A stretch of 60,234 nucleotides of DNA from an uncultured Roseburia sp. (GTDB lineage Bacteria; Bacillota; Clostridia; Lachnospirales; Lachnospiraceae). Positions 8,469 through 17,518 of the stretch are shown in pieces (within the stretch, counting starts at the first letter, position 1; every line of letters begins with the position of its first letter). Made by a program: the position numbers and the translations under genes. The stretch lies in NCBI GenBank assembly GCA_947174805.1, contig CAMWKH010000017.1, positions 1 to 60,234 of the forward strand, given 5' to 3'. The notes under the pieces are model-generated. The model was not told the DNA's origin, searched no databases, and was given only the letters and a program-made list of their open reading frames with translations.

Positions 8469-10667
8469 ATGGAGAGTATAAAGGGATACATTGACCATAT
8501 CATTTTTCGCAATGAAGATAACGGATATACCGTCTTTGTGCTGGTTTACCAGGAGGAGGAACTCACCTGCGTAGGGTCTTTTCCTGTGGTCAGCCAGGGG
8601 GAAAATGTGGAACTAAAGGGCGAATTTATAGAGCACCCCATGTACGGCAGACAGTTTACAGCCCGGGAGATGACAGAGTGCGAGCCGGAGGACGAGGTGG
8701 CAATGGAACGGTATCTGGGTTCGGGGGCCATCAAAGGCATCGGCGCGGCCTTGGCAGCCAGGATTGTGCGGAGATTTAAAAAAGATACGTTCCGTATTAT
8801 CGAGGAAGAACCGGAGAGGCTTTCTGAAATAAAGGGAATCAGTCAGCGTATGGCCATGGATATTTCCGACCAAGTGGCAGAAAAGCGGGATTTGCGTCAG
8901 GCCATGATTTTTCTCCAACAGTATGGGCTCTCCCTGAATATGGCGGTGAAAATTTATCAGAGATATGCCCAGGATGTGTATCGGATTATCAAAGAAAACC
9001 CTTACCAGCTTGCAGATGACATCAAAGGGGTAGGGTTTAAAATTGCAGATGAAATTGCGGCAAAAGTGGGTATCCGGGGGGATTCGGATTTCCGCATACG
9101 AAGCGGTATCTTATATGTGCTGCTTCAGGCCTCCGGGGAGGGACATACCTATCTGCCCGGGGGGGAACTCACCTGCCGGACGGCAGCCATGTTGTCAGTT
9201 GCCCCGGAACTAATTGAGAAACATTATATGGACCTTGCCATCGAAAAAAAAATTATGATTCGTGGGGAAAATATTTATGCCGCCCCATACTATTATATGG
9301 AAACATCTGTGGCAGTAATGTTAAGAGAGCTGAATGTGACATATGATGTGCCTGATATAGAAATCGAAGAGCAGATTCGCCGGATTGAAAAGCAGACAAG
9401 TTTAGTGCCGGACGAGATGCAGTTTTCCGCTGTGAAGGAGGCGGTAAAGAACGGACTGCTGATTATCACCGGAGGGCCTGGAACGGGAAAGACCACCACC
9501 ATCAATACCATTATTAAATATTTTGAGATGGAGAGCATGGACATTTTTTTGGCGGCTCCCACCGGAAGAGCTGCGAAGCGTATGAGCGACACTACGGGGT
9601 ATGAGGCAAGGACGATTCACCGGATGCTGGAATTAAACGGGGGTGTGGAGGATAACGCCGGTTTTTCCAGAAATGGGGACAATCCCTTGGAAACGGATGT
9701 GATAATAATCGATGAGATGTCCATGGTGGATATTACCCTGATGCACTCCCTCTTAAAAGCGGTTGCCCGGGGAACCAGGCTGATTCTGGTTGGGGATGTC
9801 AATCAGCTTCCCAGTGTAGGGCCTGGGAGTGTATTAAAGGATGTGATTGAGTCGGAGGTTTTTCCGGTGGTAAAACTGACAAAAATCTTTCGCCAGGCAA
9901 CAAAAAGCGATATTGTAGTAAATGCCCACAAAATCAATAACGGGGAGGAGGTTTCCCTGGACAATAAGAGCATGGACTTTTTTTTCTTAAAACGGTATGA
10001 GGCGGATAAAATCATAAATGTGACCATTCAGCTGATTGCCCAAAAGCTCCCGAAATTTGTGGATGCGTCCCCCTTTGATATCCAGGTGCTTACACCCATG
10101 CGGAAAGGGCTTTTGGGGGTGGAACGGTTAAATGGAATTCTGCAGCAATATCTAAACCCTCCTGAAAAGGGTAAAAAAGAGTATCAGCAGGGGGAGCGAA
10201 CCTTTCGGGAGGGGGATAAGGTGATGCAGATAAAAAATAACTACCAGTTGGAGTGGGAGATTACCAATCAGTACGGGCTTTGTCTGGATAAGGGGCTTGG
10301 AGTTTTTAACGGGGACATGGGAATTGTGCGGGAGATTAATGATTTTGCCGAGATAATGACGGTGGAGTTTGAGGAGGGGCGCAAAGTGGACTATTCCCTG
10401 CGCAGCCTGGAGGAGTTGGAGCTGGCTTATGCCATCACCATACACAAGTCCCAGGGGTCCGAGTATCCGGCGGTGGTGATTCCCCTTCTTGGGGGGCCAA
10501 GGATGCTTATGAACCGGAATCTTCTCTACACGGCAGTGACAAGGGCGAGAAAATGTGTTACCATAGTGGGAGACGACAAAACATTCGGGGAAATGATCGG
10601 CAATAACAGGCAGCAGAAACGTTACTGCGGCCTGGGGGAGGAATTGCGCTCTGAAAACATAATATGA
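8469..10667 (+). CDS. recD2: RecD2-type ATP-dependent DNA helicase
   Basis: This 732-residue SF1B 5'-3' helicase of the RecD2/TraA-like family acts in DNA repair and replication-fork maintenance without RecBC. An N-terminal OB-like segment (about residues 1-70) is followed by a helix-hairpin-helix region (GAIKGIGAALAARI near 87-99 and DDIKGVGFKIADEIA near 183-197). The helicase core has Walker A GGPGTGKTT (335-343), DEMSMVD as motif II and the late motif TIHKSQGSEYPAV. Full length is typical. The ribosome binding site AAGGAAG (8457) is the second copy of an 11-base direct repeat, AAGGAAGATAT, at 8442 and 8457. Confidence 0.95.
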   Translation: MESIKGYIDHIIFRNEDNGYTVFVLVYQEEELTCVGSFPVVSQGENVELKGEFIEHPMYGRQFTAREMTECEPEDEVAMERYLGSGAIKGIGAALAARIVRRFKKDTFRIIEEEPERLSEIKGISQRMAMDISDQVAEKRDLRQAMIFLQQYGLSLNMAVKIYQRYAQDVYRIIKENPYQLADDIKGVGFKIADEIAAKVGIRGDSDFRIRSGILYVLLQASGEGHTYLPGGELTCRTAAMLSVAPELIEKHYMDLAIEKKIMIRGENIYAAPYYYMETSVAVMLRELNVTYDVPDIEIEEQIRRIEKQTSLVPDEMQFSAVKEAVKNGLLIITGGPGTGKTTTINTIIKYFEMESMDIFLAAPTGRAAKRMSDTTGYEARTIHRMLELNGGVEDNAGFSRNGDNPLETDVIIIDEMSMVDITLMHSLLKAVARGTRLILVGDVNQLPSVGPGSVLKDVIESEVFPVVKLTKIFRQATKSDIVVNAHKINNGEEVSLDNKSMDFFFLKRYEADKIINVTIQLIAQKLPKFVDASPFDIQVLTPMRKGLLGVERLNGILQQYLNPPEKGKKEYQQGERTFREGDKVMQIKNNYQLEWEITNQYGLCLDKGLGVFNGDMGIVREINDFAEIMTVEFEEGRKVDYSLRSLEELELAYAITIHKSQGSEYPAVVIPLLGGPRMLMNRNLLYTAVTRARKCVTIVGDDKTFGEMIGNNRQQKRYCGLGEELRSENII

Positions 10668-10673
10668 CATGAT

Positions 10674-10697
10674 CCTGTCTTTATAAAGAAAGGCAGG
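10674..10697 (+). promoter_or_regulatory. Hairpin covering the comFC ribosome binding site
   Basis: CCTGTCTTT (10674-10682) pairs with AAAGGCAGG (10689-10697), including one G-T pair, around a 6-base loop. The right arm contains the AAAGG/CAGG sequence that would serve as ribosome binding site for the ATG at 10702. There is no T-run, so it is not a terminator. A role in translation control is inference. Confidence 0.3.
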
Positions 10698-10701
10698 GAA
10701 A

Positions 10702-11454
10702 ATGAAAGTTAAAGTTATTTTTAATAAATTAAAAGAACTTTGCAAAAAATTAGATGAATGGGGGATGGACCTTTTGTATCCTCCCAGGTGCCCCATCTGT
10801 GATGAGGTGGCGGCGGAAGGTTTTTCCATTTGTCTTAAGTGCAGGAAAAAAATCCGGGCGGTGGAGGAGCCTGTCTGCAAAAAATGCGGAAAGCCTTTGG
10901 GAAATGTACGTCAGGAGTTCTGCAGTGACTGCAGCAAAAGGAGCCATGCTTTTGCCCAGGGGAAGTCCCTTTGGATCTATGAGAAATATGTGAGGGATTC
11001 TATTTATCGCTTTAAGTACCAGAACCGCAGGGATTACGGAAAAGTGTACGCAAAAGAGATGGCGGAAACATATGGAGAGTGGATTTGCCAAAACCATATC
11101 CAGGCAATAGTCCCCATCCCACTGTACCCCGGAAAGAAAAAGCGTCGGGGATTTAATCAGGCGGAGGAGGCAGCGGTGGAGCTTGGCAGGATTTTGGGGA
11201 TTCCTGTGAAAAGGAATCTTTTAATCCGTACCAGGGATACCAGGCCCCAAAAAGAATTAAATGTGTCGGAGAGAAAAAATAATCTGAAAAAGTCTTTTAA
11301 AAGTACAGAAAATGTAGTACAATTAGAATATATTCTCATTGTTGACGATATTTATACTACAGGAAGTACCATAGATGCAGCATCTCTTGTTTTGAGAGAG
11401 GCGGGAGCTGGGAAGATTTATTTTTGCTGTATCGGAATCGGTGCGGATTTCTAG
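10702..11454 (+). CDS. comFC: ComF-family phosphoribosyltransferase-like protein
   Basis: This 250-residue ComFC/GntX-type protein is required for DNA uptake in competent bacteria and is now linked to processing of incoming single-stranded DNA. The N-terminus has zinc-ribbon cysteine pairs (Cys30/33, 44/47, 59/62, 74/77). The C-terminus has the phosphoribosyltransferase-type motif LIVDDIYTTGST near residue 212. In Bacillus subtilis comFC lies just before yvyF and the flagellar genes. The next gene here is yvyF-like, so the order is kept, although comFA and comFB are not in front of it; recD2 is. An SD-masking hairpin lies just upstream. Confidence 0.9.
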   Translation: MKVKVIFNKLKELCKKLDEWGMDLLYPPRCPICDEVAAEGFSICLKCRKKIRAVEEPVCKKCGKPLGNVRQEFCSDCSKRSHAFAQGKSLWIYEKYVRDSIYRFKYQNRRDYGKVYAKEMAETYGEWICQNHIQAIVPIPLYPGKKKRRGFNQAEEAAVELGRILGIPVKRNLLIRTRDTRPQKELNVSERKNNLKKSFKSTENVVQLEYILIVDDIYTTGSTIDAASLVLREAGAGKIYFCCIGIGADF

Positions 11455-11466
11455 GAGGACAGGGAA

Positions 11467-11874
11467 ATGGATGTTAGGAGTTGCAGAAACTGCGGAAGAT
11501 TATTTAATTACTTACAGGGAAATCCAATTTGCCCGGCCTGCAAAAACAAGCTGGAAGACAAATTTGAACAGGTTAAGGCATATATCAGGGAGCATGGAAC
11601 AGCCCCTATGAAGAAAATATCCGATGACAACGATGTTTCCATAAAACAGTTGAAGCAGTGGGTCAGGGAAGAACGGCTGACATTTCCGGATGATTCCCCG
11701 GTGGGCATTGAGTGTGAGAACTGCGGTGCTATGATTCGTACGGGAAGATACTGCAATAAGTGCAAAAATGAAATGGCAAATGATTTGCAGAAAATGTATG
11801 CCATGCCGCCTGCGGCAGAAGAACCAAAGAAGGCAAGGGACAAAGACAGGATGCGTTTCCTGGAAAGACAATAA
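11467..11874 (+). CDS. yvyF: YvyF-like flagellar operon protein
   Basis: This 135-residue protein belongs to the YvyF family found in flagellar operons of Firmicutes; its biochemical role is not clear to me. Zinc-type cysteine pairs lie at the N-terminus (CRNCGRLF and CPACKNK) and in the C-terminal half (CENCGAMI and CNKCKNEM). Between them is a helix-turn-helix-like stretch (VSIKQLKQWVREERL). It starts 12 bases after comFC with AGGAGG in front. In Bacillus subtilis flgM, flgN-like and flgK follow; here a terminator follows instead, so the flagellar part of the locus has been cut off or moved. Confidence 0.85.
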   Translation: MDVRSCRNCGRLFNYLQGNPICPACKNKLEDKFEQVKAYIREHGTAPMKKISDDNDVSIKQLKQWVREERLTFPDDSPVGIECENCGAMIRTGRYCNKCKNEMANDLQKMYAMPPAAEEPKKARDKDRMRFLERQ

Positions 11875-11914
11875 GGGATCAGGATGGATTTTACCATTCT
11901 TTTCCCACACAGTG

Positions 11915-11949
11915 AGCGGGGAAGATTTTCTTCCCCGCTTGATTTTTTT
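11915..11949 (+). terminator. Intrinsic terminator after yvyF
   Basis: A perfect 11-bp GC-rich stem (AGCGGGGAAGA 11915-11925 with 11929-11939) with a TTT loop is followed by TGATTTTTTT. It ends the recD2-comFC-yvyF unit. Confidence 0.95.
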
Positions 11950-11958
11950 GGAAAAACT

Positions 11959-11986
11959 TTGCATTTATTGGGAAATATGGTATACT
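11959..11986 (+). promoter_or_regulatory. Promoter for the cdaA-cdaR-glmM region
   Basis: TTGCAT (11959-11964), a 16-base spacer and an extended -10 element TGGTATACT with TATACT at 11981-11986. It lies directly after the yvyF terminator and 46 bases before the next start codon. Confidence 0.65.
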
Positions 11987-12031
11987 ATAAACACGTATGC
12001 AATTTAGAAAAAACCAATATGGGGGCAGATT

Positions 12032-12430
12032 ATGCTAAATCAGGAACGTGTGGAAGAGATGATTCGTCTGGCGATTTTTGACCAGAGGGAAGGGGAAGCA
12101 TGTAAACCTATGATACAGTATTTTCGCAAAGATTATATCGTGAAAGAATTGCTGAAGAGTTTTGTGACAGGAACCCTGGCGTTTGCTATTATCATCGGCC
12201 TGGGATTTATGTATCAGGCAGAAAACATTGTAAATTCCCTGAATACTGTGGATATGAAAGGCAGCTTGATAGAATTGGGGGCGGCATATCTGGTATTTAT
12301 GGCAGTATATTTTGGCGTAACCTATGTAATATATTATAAGAGATACAGTATAGGCAGGCAGAAAGTTAAAAAATATTATGTACATTTAAAAAAGGTAAAC
12401 CGCTCGTACCATCAGGAAGATCATAGCTAG
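12032..12430 (+). CDS. Small two-helix membrane protein of unknown function
   Basis: I do not recognise this 132-residue protein. A soluble N-terminus of about 45 residues is followed by two predicted membrane helices (LAFAIIIGLGFMY near 50-62 and LGAAYLVFMAVYFGVTYVIYY near 82-102). The tail is strongly basic (KRYSIGRQKVKKYYVHLKK). The topology suggests both ends in the cytoplasm. GGGGGCAGATT precedes the ATG. It is the first gene after a promoter, 16 bases before a larger membrane protein, and upstream of cdaA, so a link to cell-envelope or c-di-AMP physiology is possible but only inferred from position. Confidence 0.75.
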   Translation: MLNQERVEEMIRLAIFDQREGEACKPMIQYFRKDYIVKELLKSFVTGTLAFAIIIGLGFMYQAENIVNSLNTVDMKGSLIELGAAYLVFMAVYFGVTYVIYYKRYSIGRQKVKKYYVHLKKVNRSYHQEDHS

Positions 12431-12446
12431 TCAGGAGGATAAAGTT

Positions 12447-13454
12447 TTGACAGGTATATTGGAATTTCGGGAAAAGCTCAAAAGCTTTTACAGTAAATAC
12501 GATATTTATGTAAATCCCTTGCTGAAATTTATTTTAGCCTTTTGTGTGTTTTCCACCATCAACAGGAATCTCGGCTTTGTGGGAAGGCTCAGCGGAACAT
12601 CTGTGACATTGGTGCTTTCTCTGGTTTGTTCGATTATTCCGGTAAATTTTATGATACTGCTGGCAGCAGCGCTCATAGTGGTACAGCTGTATTCCCTGTC
12701 TTTGGAGGTGGCTGTAATTGCACTGCTTTTGTTTGTACTGCTGTTTCTTTTGTATTTCCGTTTTACCCCAAAGGACGGGGTTTACACTGTGCTGACGCCA
12801 ATTTGCTTCGGGTTTAACATCGGGCCGGTGATGCCTATGACGGTGGGGCTTTTGCAGGAAGCGTACTCAGTCATCAGCGTGCTCTGTGGTGTGGTGGTAT
12901 ATTTTTTCTTGAAAGGCGTGGTGGAAAATGCTTCAGTACTGGGAGAAAAAAGTGATAAGACGGCGATTACATCCAAATTTACCGCCACATTAAACCAGTT
13001 TCTGGGAAATAAGGAGATGTATCTTTTTCTGGTTACCTTTCTCCTGGTGAGCCTTGTGGTGTATGTGATTCGGAAATTGTCCATAGATTATGCCTGGACG
13101 GTTGCCATTGTCACAGGGTCTCTGGTGAACTTTATTGTTCTCTTTGCAGGGTATCTTATGATTGGCATTTCCGGTAAAATAATGGGGTTGGTGGTGGGTA
13201 CGCTGGTATCCCTTGCAGTGGCCTTTCTGCTGGAATTTTTGTTCTTTAACTTAGATTACAGCAGGACGGAGCGGGTGCAGTTTGAGGATGACGAGTATTA
13301 CTACTATGTAAAAGCCATACCTAAAATGTTTGTTCCCGAGCAGGAAAAACAGGTGAAAAAGATTAGTTCTAAGAGCCGAAGAAGCGATTCCGGCAGAGAA
13401 ATCCGAAGACGGCTGTCGGAGGAGATGGACATTGACGAAGATCTCCTTAGATAA
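12447..13454 (+). CDS. Polytopic membrane protein upstream of cdaA, function unknown
   Basis: This 335-residue protein has roughly eight or nine hydrophobic segments between residues 25 and 275. A charged cytoplasmic tail of about 60 residues follows, with an acidic patch (FEDDEYYYYVKAIPKMF) and a basic patch (KKISSKSRRSDSGREIRRR). No catalytic motif is obvious. The start is TTG, 8 bases after AGGAGG; no ATG fits better. It ends 5 bases before cdaA. Possible roles are a transporter, or a partner of the CdaA/CdaR membrane complex. I cannot choose between these. Confidence 0.8.
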   Translation: MTGILEFREKLKSFYSKYDIYVNPLLKFILAFCVFSTINRNLGFVGRLSGTSVTLVLSLVCSIIPVNFMILLAAALIVVQLYSLSLEVAVIALLLFVLLFLLYFRFTPKDGVYTVLTPICFGFNIGPVMPMTVGLLQEAYSVISVLCGVVVYFFLKGVVENASVLGEKSDKTAITSKFTATLNQFLGNKEMYLFLVTFLLVSLVVYVIRKLSIDYAWTVAIVTGSLVNFIVLFAGYLMIGISGKIMGLVVGTLVSLAVAFLLEFLFFNLDYSRTERVQFEDDEYYYYVKAIPKMFVPEQEKQVKKISSKSRRSDSGREIRRRLSEEMDIDEDLLR

Positions 13455-13459
13455 AATAT

Positions 13460-14389
13460 ATGGGAAAGGAAGTGGGACGCGTGGAACATTTTGTATCTAT
13501 GATGGGTACTTTTAAAGATAAATATCTCACCTGGATGAATCTTCCGGTGATTAATCAGATTGACATCGTGGAGATTGTTATCATAGCGTTCTTGCTTTAC
13601 AATGTTTTGGTGTGGATTAAAAATACCAGGGCATGGATGTTGTTTAAAGGTCTCTTGGTAATTTTAATGTTTGTTTTGGCGGCGGCGGTTTTCCAGATGA
13701 ACACCATACTGTGGATTGCGGAAAAGACCATCAGCGTAGGGGTTATGGCATTGGTAATTATTTTCCAGCCTGAACTCCGCCGGGCCTTAGAGCAGCTGGG
13801 AAGGAAAAATTTCCTCACAGGCTGGCTGTCCTTTGAATTTGGTAAAAATGAAGTGAAAAAGTTTCATGATAAGACGATAAACGAGCTGGTCAAGGCATGT
13901 TATGAGATGGGGAGGGTAAAAACAGGCGCTTTGATTGTGATGGAGGATTCCGTGATGCTCACCGAGTATGAGCGCACGGGGATCAGTGTGGACGCCATCC
14001 TTACCAGCCAGCTTCTGATTAATATTTTTGAAAAAAACACGCCGCTGCACGACGGTGCCATTATTGTCCGGGGAGACAGAGTGGTTTCGGCCACCTGTTA
14101 CCTTCCTCTTTCCGACAACATGGAATTGAGCAAAGAGCTGGGAACCAGGCACAGGGCTGCCGTGGGTATCAGCGAGGTCAGCGACTCTCTCACCATTGTA
14201 GTGTCTGAGGAGACGGGAAATATCTCTGTTGCCATAGGCGGTTCTTTAATGCGCAACCTGGCTGCGGACCAGTTAAAGGCCCAGCTTAAGATGCTGCAGC
14301 AGAAATATGAACCGGAAAAGAAACGGCGGGGCTTGCTGAAAAGGAGGCTAAAAGATGCTCAAAAAGATAACAAAGCTGATTACGAATAA
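13460..14389 (+). CDS. cdaA: Diadenylate cyclase CdaA (c-di-AMP synthase)
   Basis: CdaA makes the second messenger c-di-AMP from two ATP at the inner face of the membrane; c-di-AMP controls potassium and osmolyte balance and wall integrity. About three N-terminal membrane helices (residues 35-105) precede the DAC domain with its signature DGA (198-200, in PLHDGAIIVRGD) and RHR (230-232, in LGTRHRAAVG). The ATG at 13460 has no convincing ribosome binding site. An in-frame GTG at 13481 lies 10 bases after AAAGGA and may be the true start. The 3' end overlaps cdaR by 35 bases, so the two are translationally coupled. Confidence 0.96.
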   Translation: MGKEVGRVEHFVSMMGTFKDKYLTWMNLPVINQIDIVEIVIIAFLLYNVLVWIKNTRAWMLFKGLLVILMFVLAAAVFQMNTILWIAEKTISVGVMALVIIFQPELRRALEQLGRKNFLTGWLSFEFGKNEVKKFHDKTINELVKACYEMGRVKTGALIVMEDSVMLTEYERTGISVDAILTSQLLINIFEKNTPLHDGAIIVRGDRVVSATCYLPLSDNMELSKELGTRHRAAVGISEVSDSLTIVVSEETGNISVAIGGSLMRNLAADQLKAQLKMLQQKYEPEKKRRGLLKRRLKDAQKDNKADYE

Positions 14390-15797
14390 TTTCGGGCTTA
14401 AAATTCTGGCTGTTTTATTTTCCATCGCCCTGTGGTTAGTGGTGGTTAATATTGATGACCCAAAGACCACCAGGACCTTTACCACTACAGTAAGTATTGA
14501 AAACGGGAATTATCTTACCGGAATTGGCAAATACTATGAGATTGTAAACAACAGCAGTACCGTCACCTTTAAAGCCAGTGGAAAGCGCTCTTACTTAGAG
14601 CGGATGAGCAATTCTGACTTTAAGGCGGTAGCAGATTTGGAAGCCATTGAAAATATGAACCGGGTACCCATTGACATTACTCCTCAGCGGTACACCAGCA
14701 ACGTATCTGTGACGAACAAGACTTATTATCTGGAGCTGGAAGTGGAAGAGCTGAGGTCAGAATCCTTTGTCATTGCAGTGGAAACCGTGGGGGAAGTGGG
14801 AGATCAGAAAGCTCTGGGCTCTGTGAGCATATCTCCAAATATTTTGAGGGTTTCCGGTCCAAGTTCCGTGGTGGAGATGGTGGATAAAGTCATTGCCAGA
14901 GTGGATGTGGACAATATGACAAGCGATATGATTGACAGTGTGATTCCGCTTCTCTACGACGCAAAGGGGAATGAGATGAACACCTCGGAGCTTTCCTTTA
15001 ACATGCAGAGTGTTACCGCCTCGGTGCAGATTTTAGATACAAAAGAAGTGACAATTAATTTTCAGACTTCCGGCACACCTCCTGACGGATATGAATATAT
15101 TGGTACGGAATATAGTCCTCAGACGGTGCGGGTGAAAGGCCAGGTGGCAGTTTTAAATACTATGAACAGTATCACTGTGCCCAAGGAGGTGCTGGATTTG
15201 ACAGATGCCACGGAGGATATTGAAAAAACCGTGGATGTATCCTCCTATCTTCCGGAGGGAGTCACCTTGGTGGATTCCAGCCAGGCAAAAATTGAAGTGA
15301 GAGTGAAACTGGAGAAACATGAAACCAGGAAATTTAAAGTTCCCACGGCAAATATTGCGGTAAAAAATCTCTCCGACGAGTACAGCGTGAAATTTTTGGA
15401 GGATTCGGTGGAGATTGAGTTGGAAGGGCTGTCCACGGATTTGGATGAACTGGACCCGGAGACTCTCACAGGAAGTATTGATGCCAGCGGTATGACAGAT
15501 GGAGAACACAAATTAAATCTGGAATTAAATTTGGATGACAGATTTGTGCTGACCAAGTCTGCCACAGTGACCGTAGATATTATTGATGCGGATGGAGGGT
15601 CAAACGGCGGAACAGGGAATACAGGTAATACTGGGAGTACCGGGAATACCGGTATTACAGGAGGCGGGGGCAATACCGGAACAGGAAACACCGGAGGTTC
15701 CACTTCCGATAACAACAATCATTTGAATAACAGCGACAATACCACAAATACTGGAAATAGCAATTCCCCGGGGACAGGAGAGGAAGACGACATGTGA
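14355..15797 (+). CDS. cdaR: CdaR, YbbR-domain regulator of CdaA
   Basis: This 480-residue extracytoplasmic regulator of CdaA is held by one N-terminal membrane helix ([18 protein letters not shown], about residues 15-32). Several YbbR repeats of about 80 residues follow; recognisable repeat ends include [13 protein letters not shown] and [13 protein letters not shown]. The C-terminal 60 residues are low complexity, rich in Gly, Asn and Thr (repeats of the type TGNTG), and end acidic (EEDDM), unlike a folded domain. They may be a wall-spanning linker. The start lies inside cdaA, which matches the usual coupling of these genes, and glmM follows. Confidence 0.93.
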   Translation: MLKKITKLITNNFGLKILAVLFSIALWLVVVNIDDPKTTRTFTTTVSIENGNYLTGIGKYYEIVNNSSTVTFKASGKRSYLERMSNSDFKAVADLEAIENMNRVPIDITPQRYTSNVSVTNKTYYLELEVEELRSESFVIAVETVGEVGDQKALGSVSISPNILRVSGPSSVVEMVDKVIARVDVDNMTSDMIDSVIPLLYDAKGNEMNTSELSFNMQSVTASVQILDTKEVTINFQTSGTPPDGYEYIGTEYSPQTVRVKGQVAVLNTMNSITVPKEVLDLTDATEDIEKTVDVSSYLPEGVTLVDSSQAKIEVRVKLEKHETRKFKVPTANIAVKNLSDEYSVKFLEDSVEIELEGLSTDLDELDPETLTGSIDASGMTDGEHKLNLELNLDDRFVLTKSATVTVDIIDADGGSNGGTGNTGNTGSTGNTGITGGGGNTGTGNTGGSTSDNNNHLNNSDNTTNTGNSNSPGTGEEDDM

Positions 15798-15867
15798 TGG
15801 ATTGCAGGAGATAGCAAGGATACAAAGCGGGGACGGACAGAAATTTTTTGCAGATGGAGGACAAATC

Positions 15868-17217
15868 ATGAGCAGAATGTTTGGTACAGACGGCGTACGT
15901 GGAGTTGCAGGCACGGAGCTTACCATTGAGCTGGCGATGAAACTTGGAATGGCAGGAGCCTATGTCCTGACTAGGGAGCAGGAGCACCAGCCCACCATTA
16001 TTGTGGGATGTGATACAAGAATTTCCGGGGGGATGCTGGCCAATGCGCTGATGGCAGGAATCTGCGCCGTGGGGGCAAATGCTATTTACGTGGGGGTGGT
16101 TCCCACACCGGCGATTGCCTATCTCACAAGAAAACACAAGGTGGACGCAGGGGTGGTGATTTCCGCATCCCACAATCCCATGGAATTTAACGGCATTAAG
16201 TTTTTCAACGGAGAGGGATACAAATTAAAAGACGAGTTAGAGGATGAGATAGAAGCCCTGATTCGCAGCAATATGAAAGATGTGCCCATTCCCACTGGTT
16301 CAGGGGTGGGGAAAATAGAATATAGATTTGATATTCAGGATGAATACATTTCTTTTATGAAAAAGAGGGTTCCAGTAGACCTTTCCGGTTTAAAAATTGT
16401 GGTGGATTGTGCGGAGGGGGCATCCTTTTACACTTCCGTAAAGACCTTAAAGGAGTTAGGGGCAGATTTAGTCAGCATCCACACGGACCCTGACGGGACA
16501 AATATTAATTCCAACTGCGGTTCCACCCATATGTCGGAACTCCAGGCAAGGGTGGTGTATGAGAAAGCGGATGTGGGGATTGCCTTTGACGGGGATGCCG
16601 ACAGGGTGCTTGCAGTGGATGAGCAGGGAAAACTGGTGGACGGCGATCAGATTATGGCCATTATCGGAAACCATATGAAGCGCCAAGGAAAATTAAAGAA
16701 AGATACAATAGTTGTCACTGTCATGACAAATCTGGGATTTACCCTGATGGGTGAGAGGGAAAATATCCATATTGAAAAGACAAAAGTGGGGGACAGGTAT
16801 GTCCTTGAAAATATGCTGGAAAATGGCTATAACCTGGGAGGGGAACAGTCCGGGCACATTATCTTTTTGGACGATAATACGACCGGGGACGGACTTTTAA
16901 GTGCCCTGCATCTCTTAAAAGTAATGGTGGATACAAAAGAAAAGCTCTCTGACCTGGCATCGGTTATGGAAGTATTGCCCCAGGCTCTTGTGAACGCCAA
17001 AGTTCCCAACCATAAAAAGGAACACTACATGGAGTATGGGGAAATCGCAGAGGCAATACAGATTTTAGAAGAGAAATTTAACGGTGAGGGAAGAGTTTTA
17101 ATCCGCCCCTCAGGGACAGAGCCCTTGGTCCGTGTAATGATTGAGGGGAAGAACCAGCAGGAAATAGATAAAGACGCCAAAGCCTTGGCGGAACTGATTA
17201 CAAAGATAATGCTTTAA
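15868..17217 (+). CDS. glmM: Phosphoglucosamine mutase
   Basis: GlmM converts glucosamine-6-phosphate to glucosamine-1-phosphate for UDP-GlcNAc and hence peptidoglycan. The protein is 449 residues, the normal size. Its catalytic phosphoserine loop is SASHNP (Ser101), the metal loop is DGDADR, and the phosphate-binding loop is RPSGTEP near the C-terminus. An in-frame extension upstream to 15802 exists, but the protein starting MFGTDGVRG after Met-Ser-Arg, with TGGAGG 7 bases before the ATG at 15868, is clearly correct. It completes the cdaA-cdaR-glmM operon, in which the Cda proteins are known to bind and restrain GlmM in other Firmicutes. Confidence 0.98.
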   Translation: MSRMFGTDGVRGVAGTELTIELAMKLGMAGAYVLTREQEHQPTIIVGCDTRISGGMLANALMAGICAVGANAIYVGVVPTPAIAYLTRKHKVDAGVVISASHNPMEFNGIKFFNGEGYKLKDELEDEIEALIRSNMKDVPIPTGSGVGKIEYRFDIQDEYISFMKKRVPVDLSGLKIVVDCAEGASFYTSVKTLKELGADLVSIHTDPDGTNINSNCGSTHMSELQARVVYEKADVGIAFDGDADRVLAVDEQGKLVDGDQIMAIIGNHMKRQGKLKKDTIVVTVMTNLGFTLMGERENIHIEKTKVGDRYVLENMLENGYNLGGEQSGHIIFLDDNTTGDGLLSALHLLKVMVDTKEKLSDLASVMEVLPQALVNAKVPNHKKEHYMEYGEIAEAIQILEEKFNGEGRVLIRPSGTEPLVRVMIEGKNQQEIDKDAKALAELITKIML

Positions 17218-17234
17218 AAACAGGGGGAATCAAA

Positions 17235-17498
17235 TTGGTTAGTAAGAAAGTTACCATAAAAAATCCTACAGGGCTGCACCTTAGGCCCGCAGGGATTTTG
17301 TGCAAAGAAGCGATGAATTTTAAATCTTTGATTACATTTTTATATCGTGGAAACACAGCCAATGCCAAAAGTGTTTTAAGTGTGTTGGGTGCATGTATCA
17401 AATGTGGGGATGAAATTGAACTTGTCTGTGAAGGGGAAGATGAAGAGAAGGCCTTGGCATATCTTGTGCAGATTATAGAGGATGGATTGGGCGAATAG
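17235..17498 (+). CDS. ptsH: HPr-family phosphocarrier protein
   Basis: This 87-residue HPr passes phosphate from enzyme I to PTS sugar transporters. The phosphorylatable histidine is His15 (TGLHLRPAG), and the regulatory serine is present at position 46 (AKSVLSVLG), so HPr kinase/CcpA signalling is possible. His15 excludes Crh, which has Gln there. The start is TTG after a GGGGGA ribosome binding site. It sits 17 bases after glmM and 20 before a membrane protein, away from ptsI. It could be the main HPr or a second paralogue. Confidence 0.88.
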   Translation: MVSKKVTIKNPTGLHLRPAGILCKEAMNFKSLITFLYRGNTANAKSVLSVLGACIKCGDEIELVCEGEDEEKALAYLVQIIEDGLGE

Positions 17499-17518
17499 AT
17501 ATAGGAGGACAGGCTTTT

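Noticed and set aside
10152..10880. Long minus-strand ORF across the recD2/comFC junction
   Set aside because: It overlaps two clearly real + strand genes, and its composition is that of a reverse-frame shadow.
15802..15867. N-terminal extension of glmM
   Set aside because: Unrelated to the family start; [12 protein letters not shown] at 15868 with a proper ribosome binding site is the real N-terminus.
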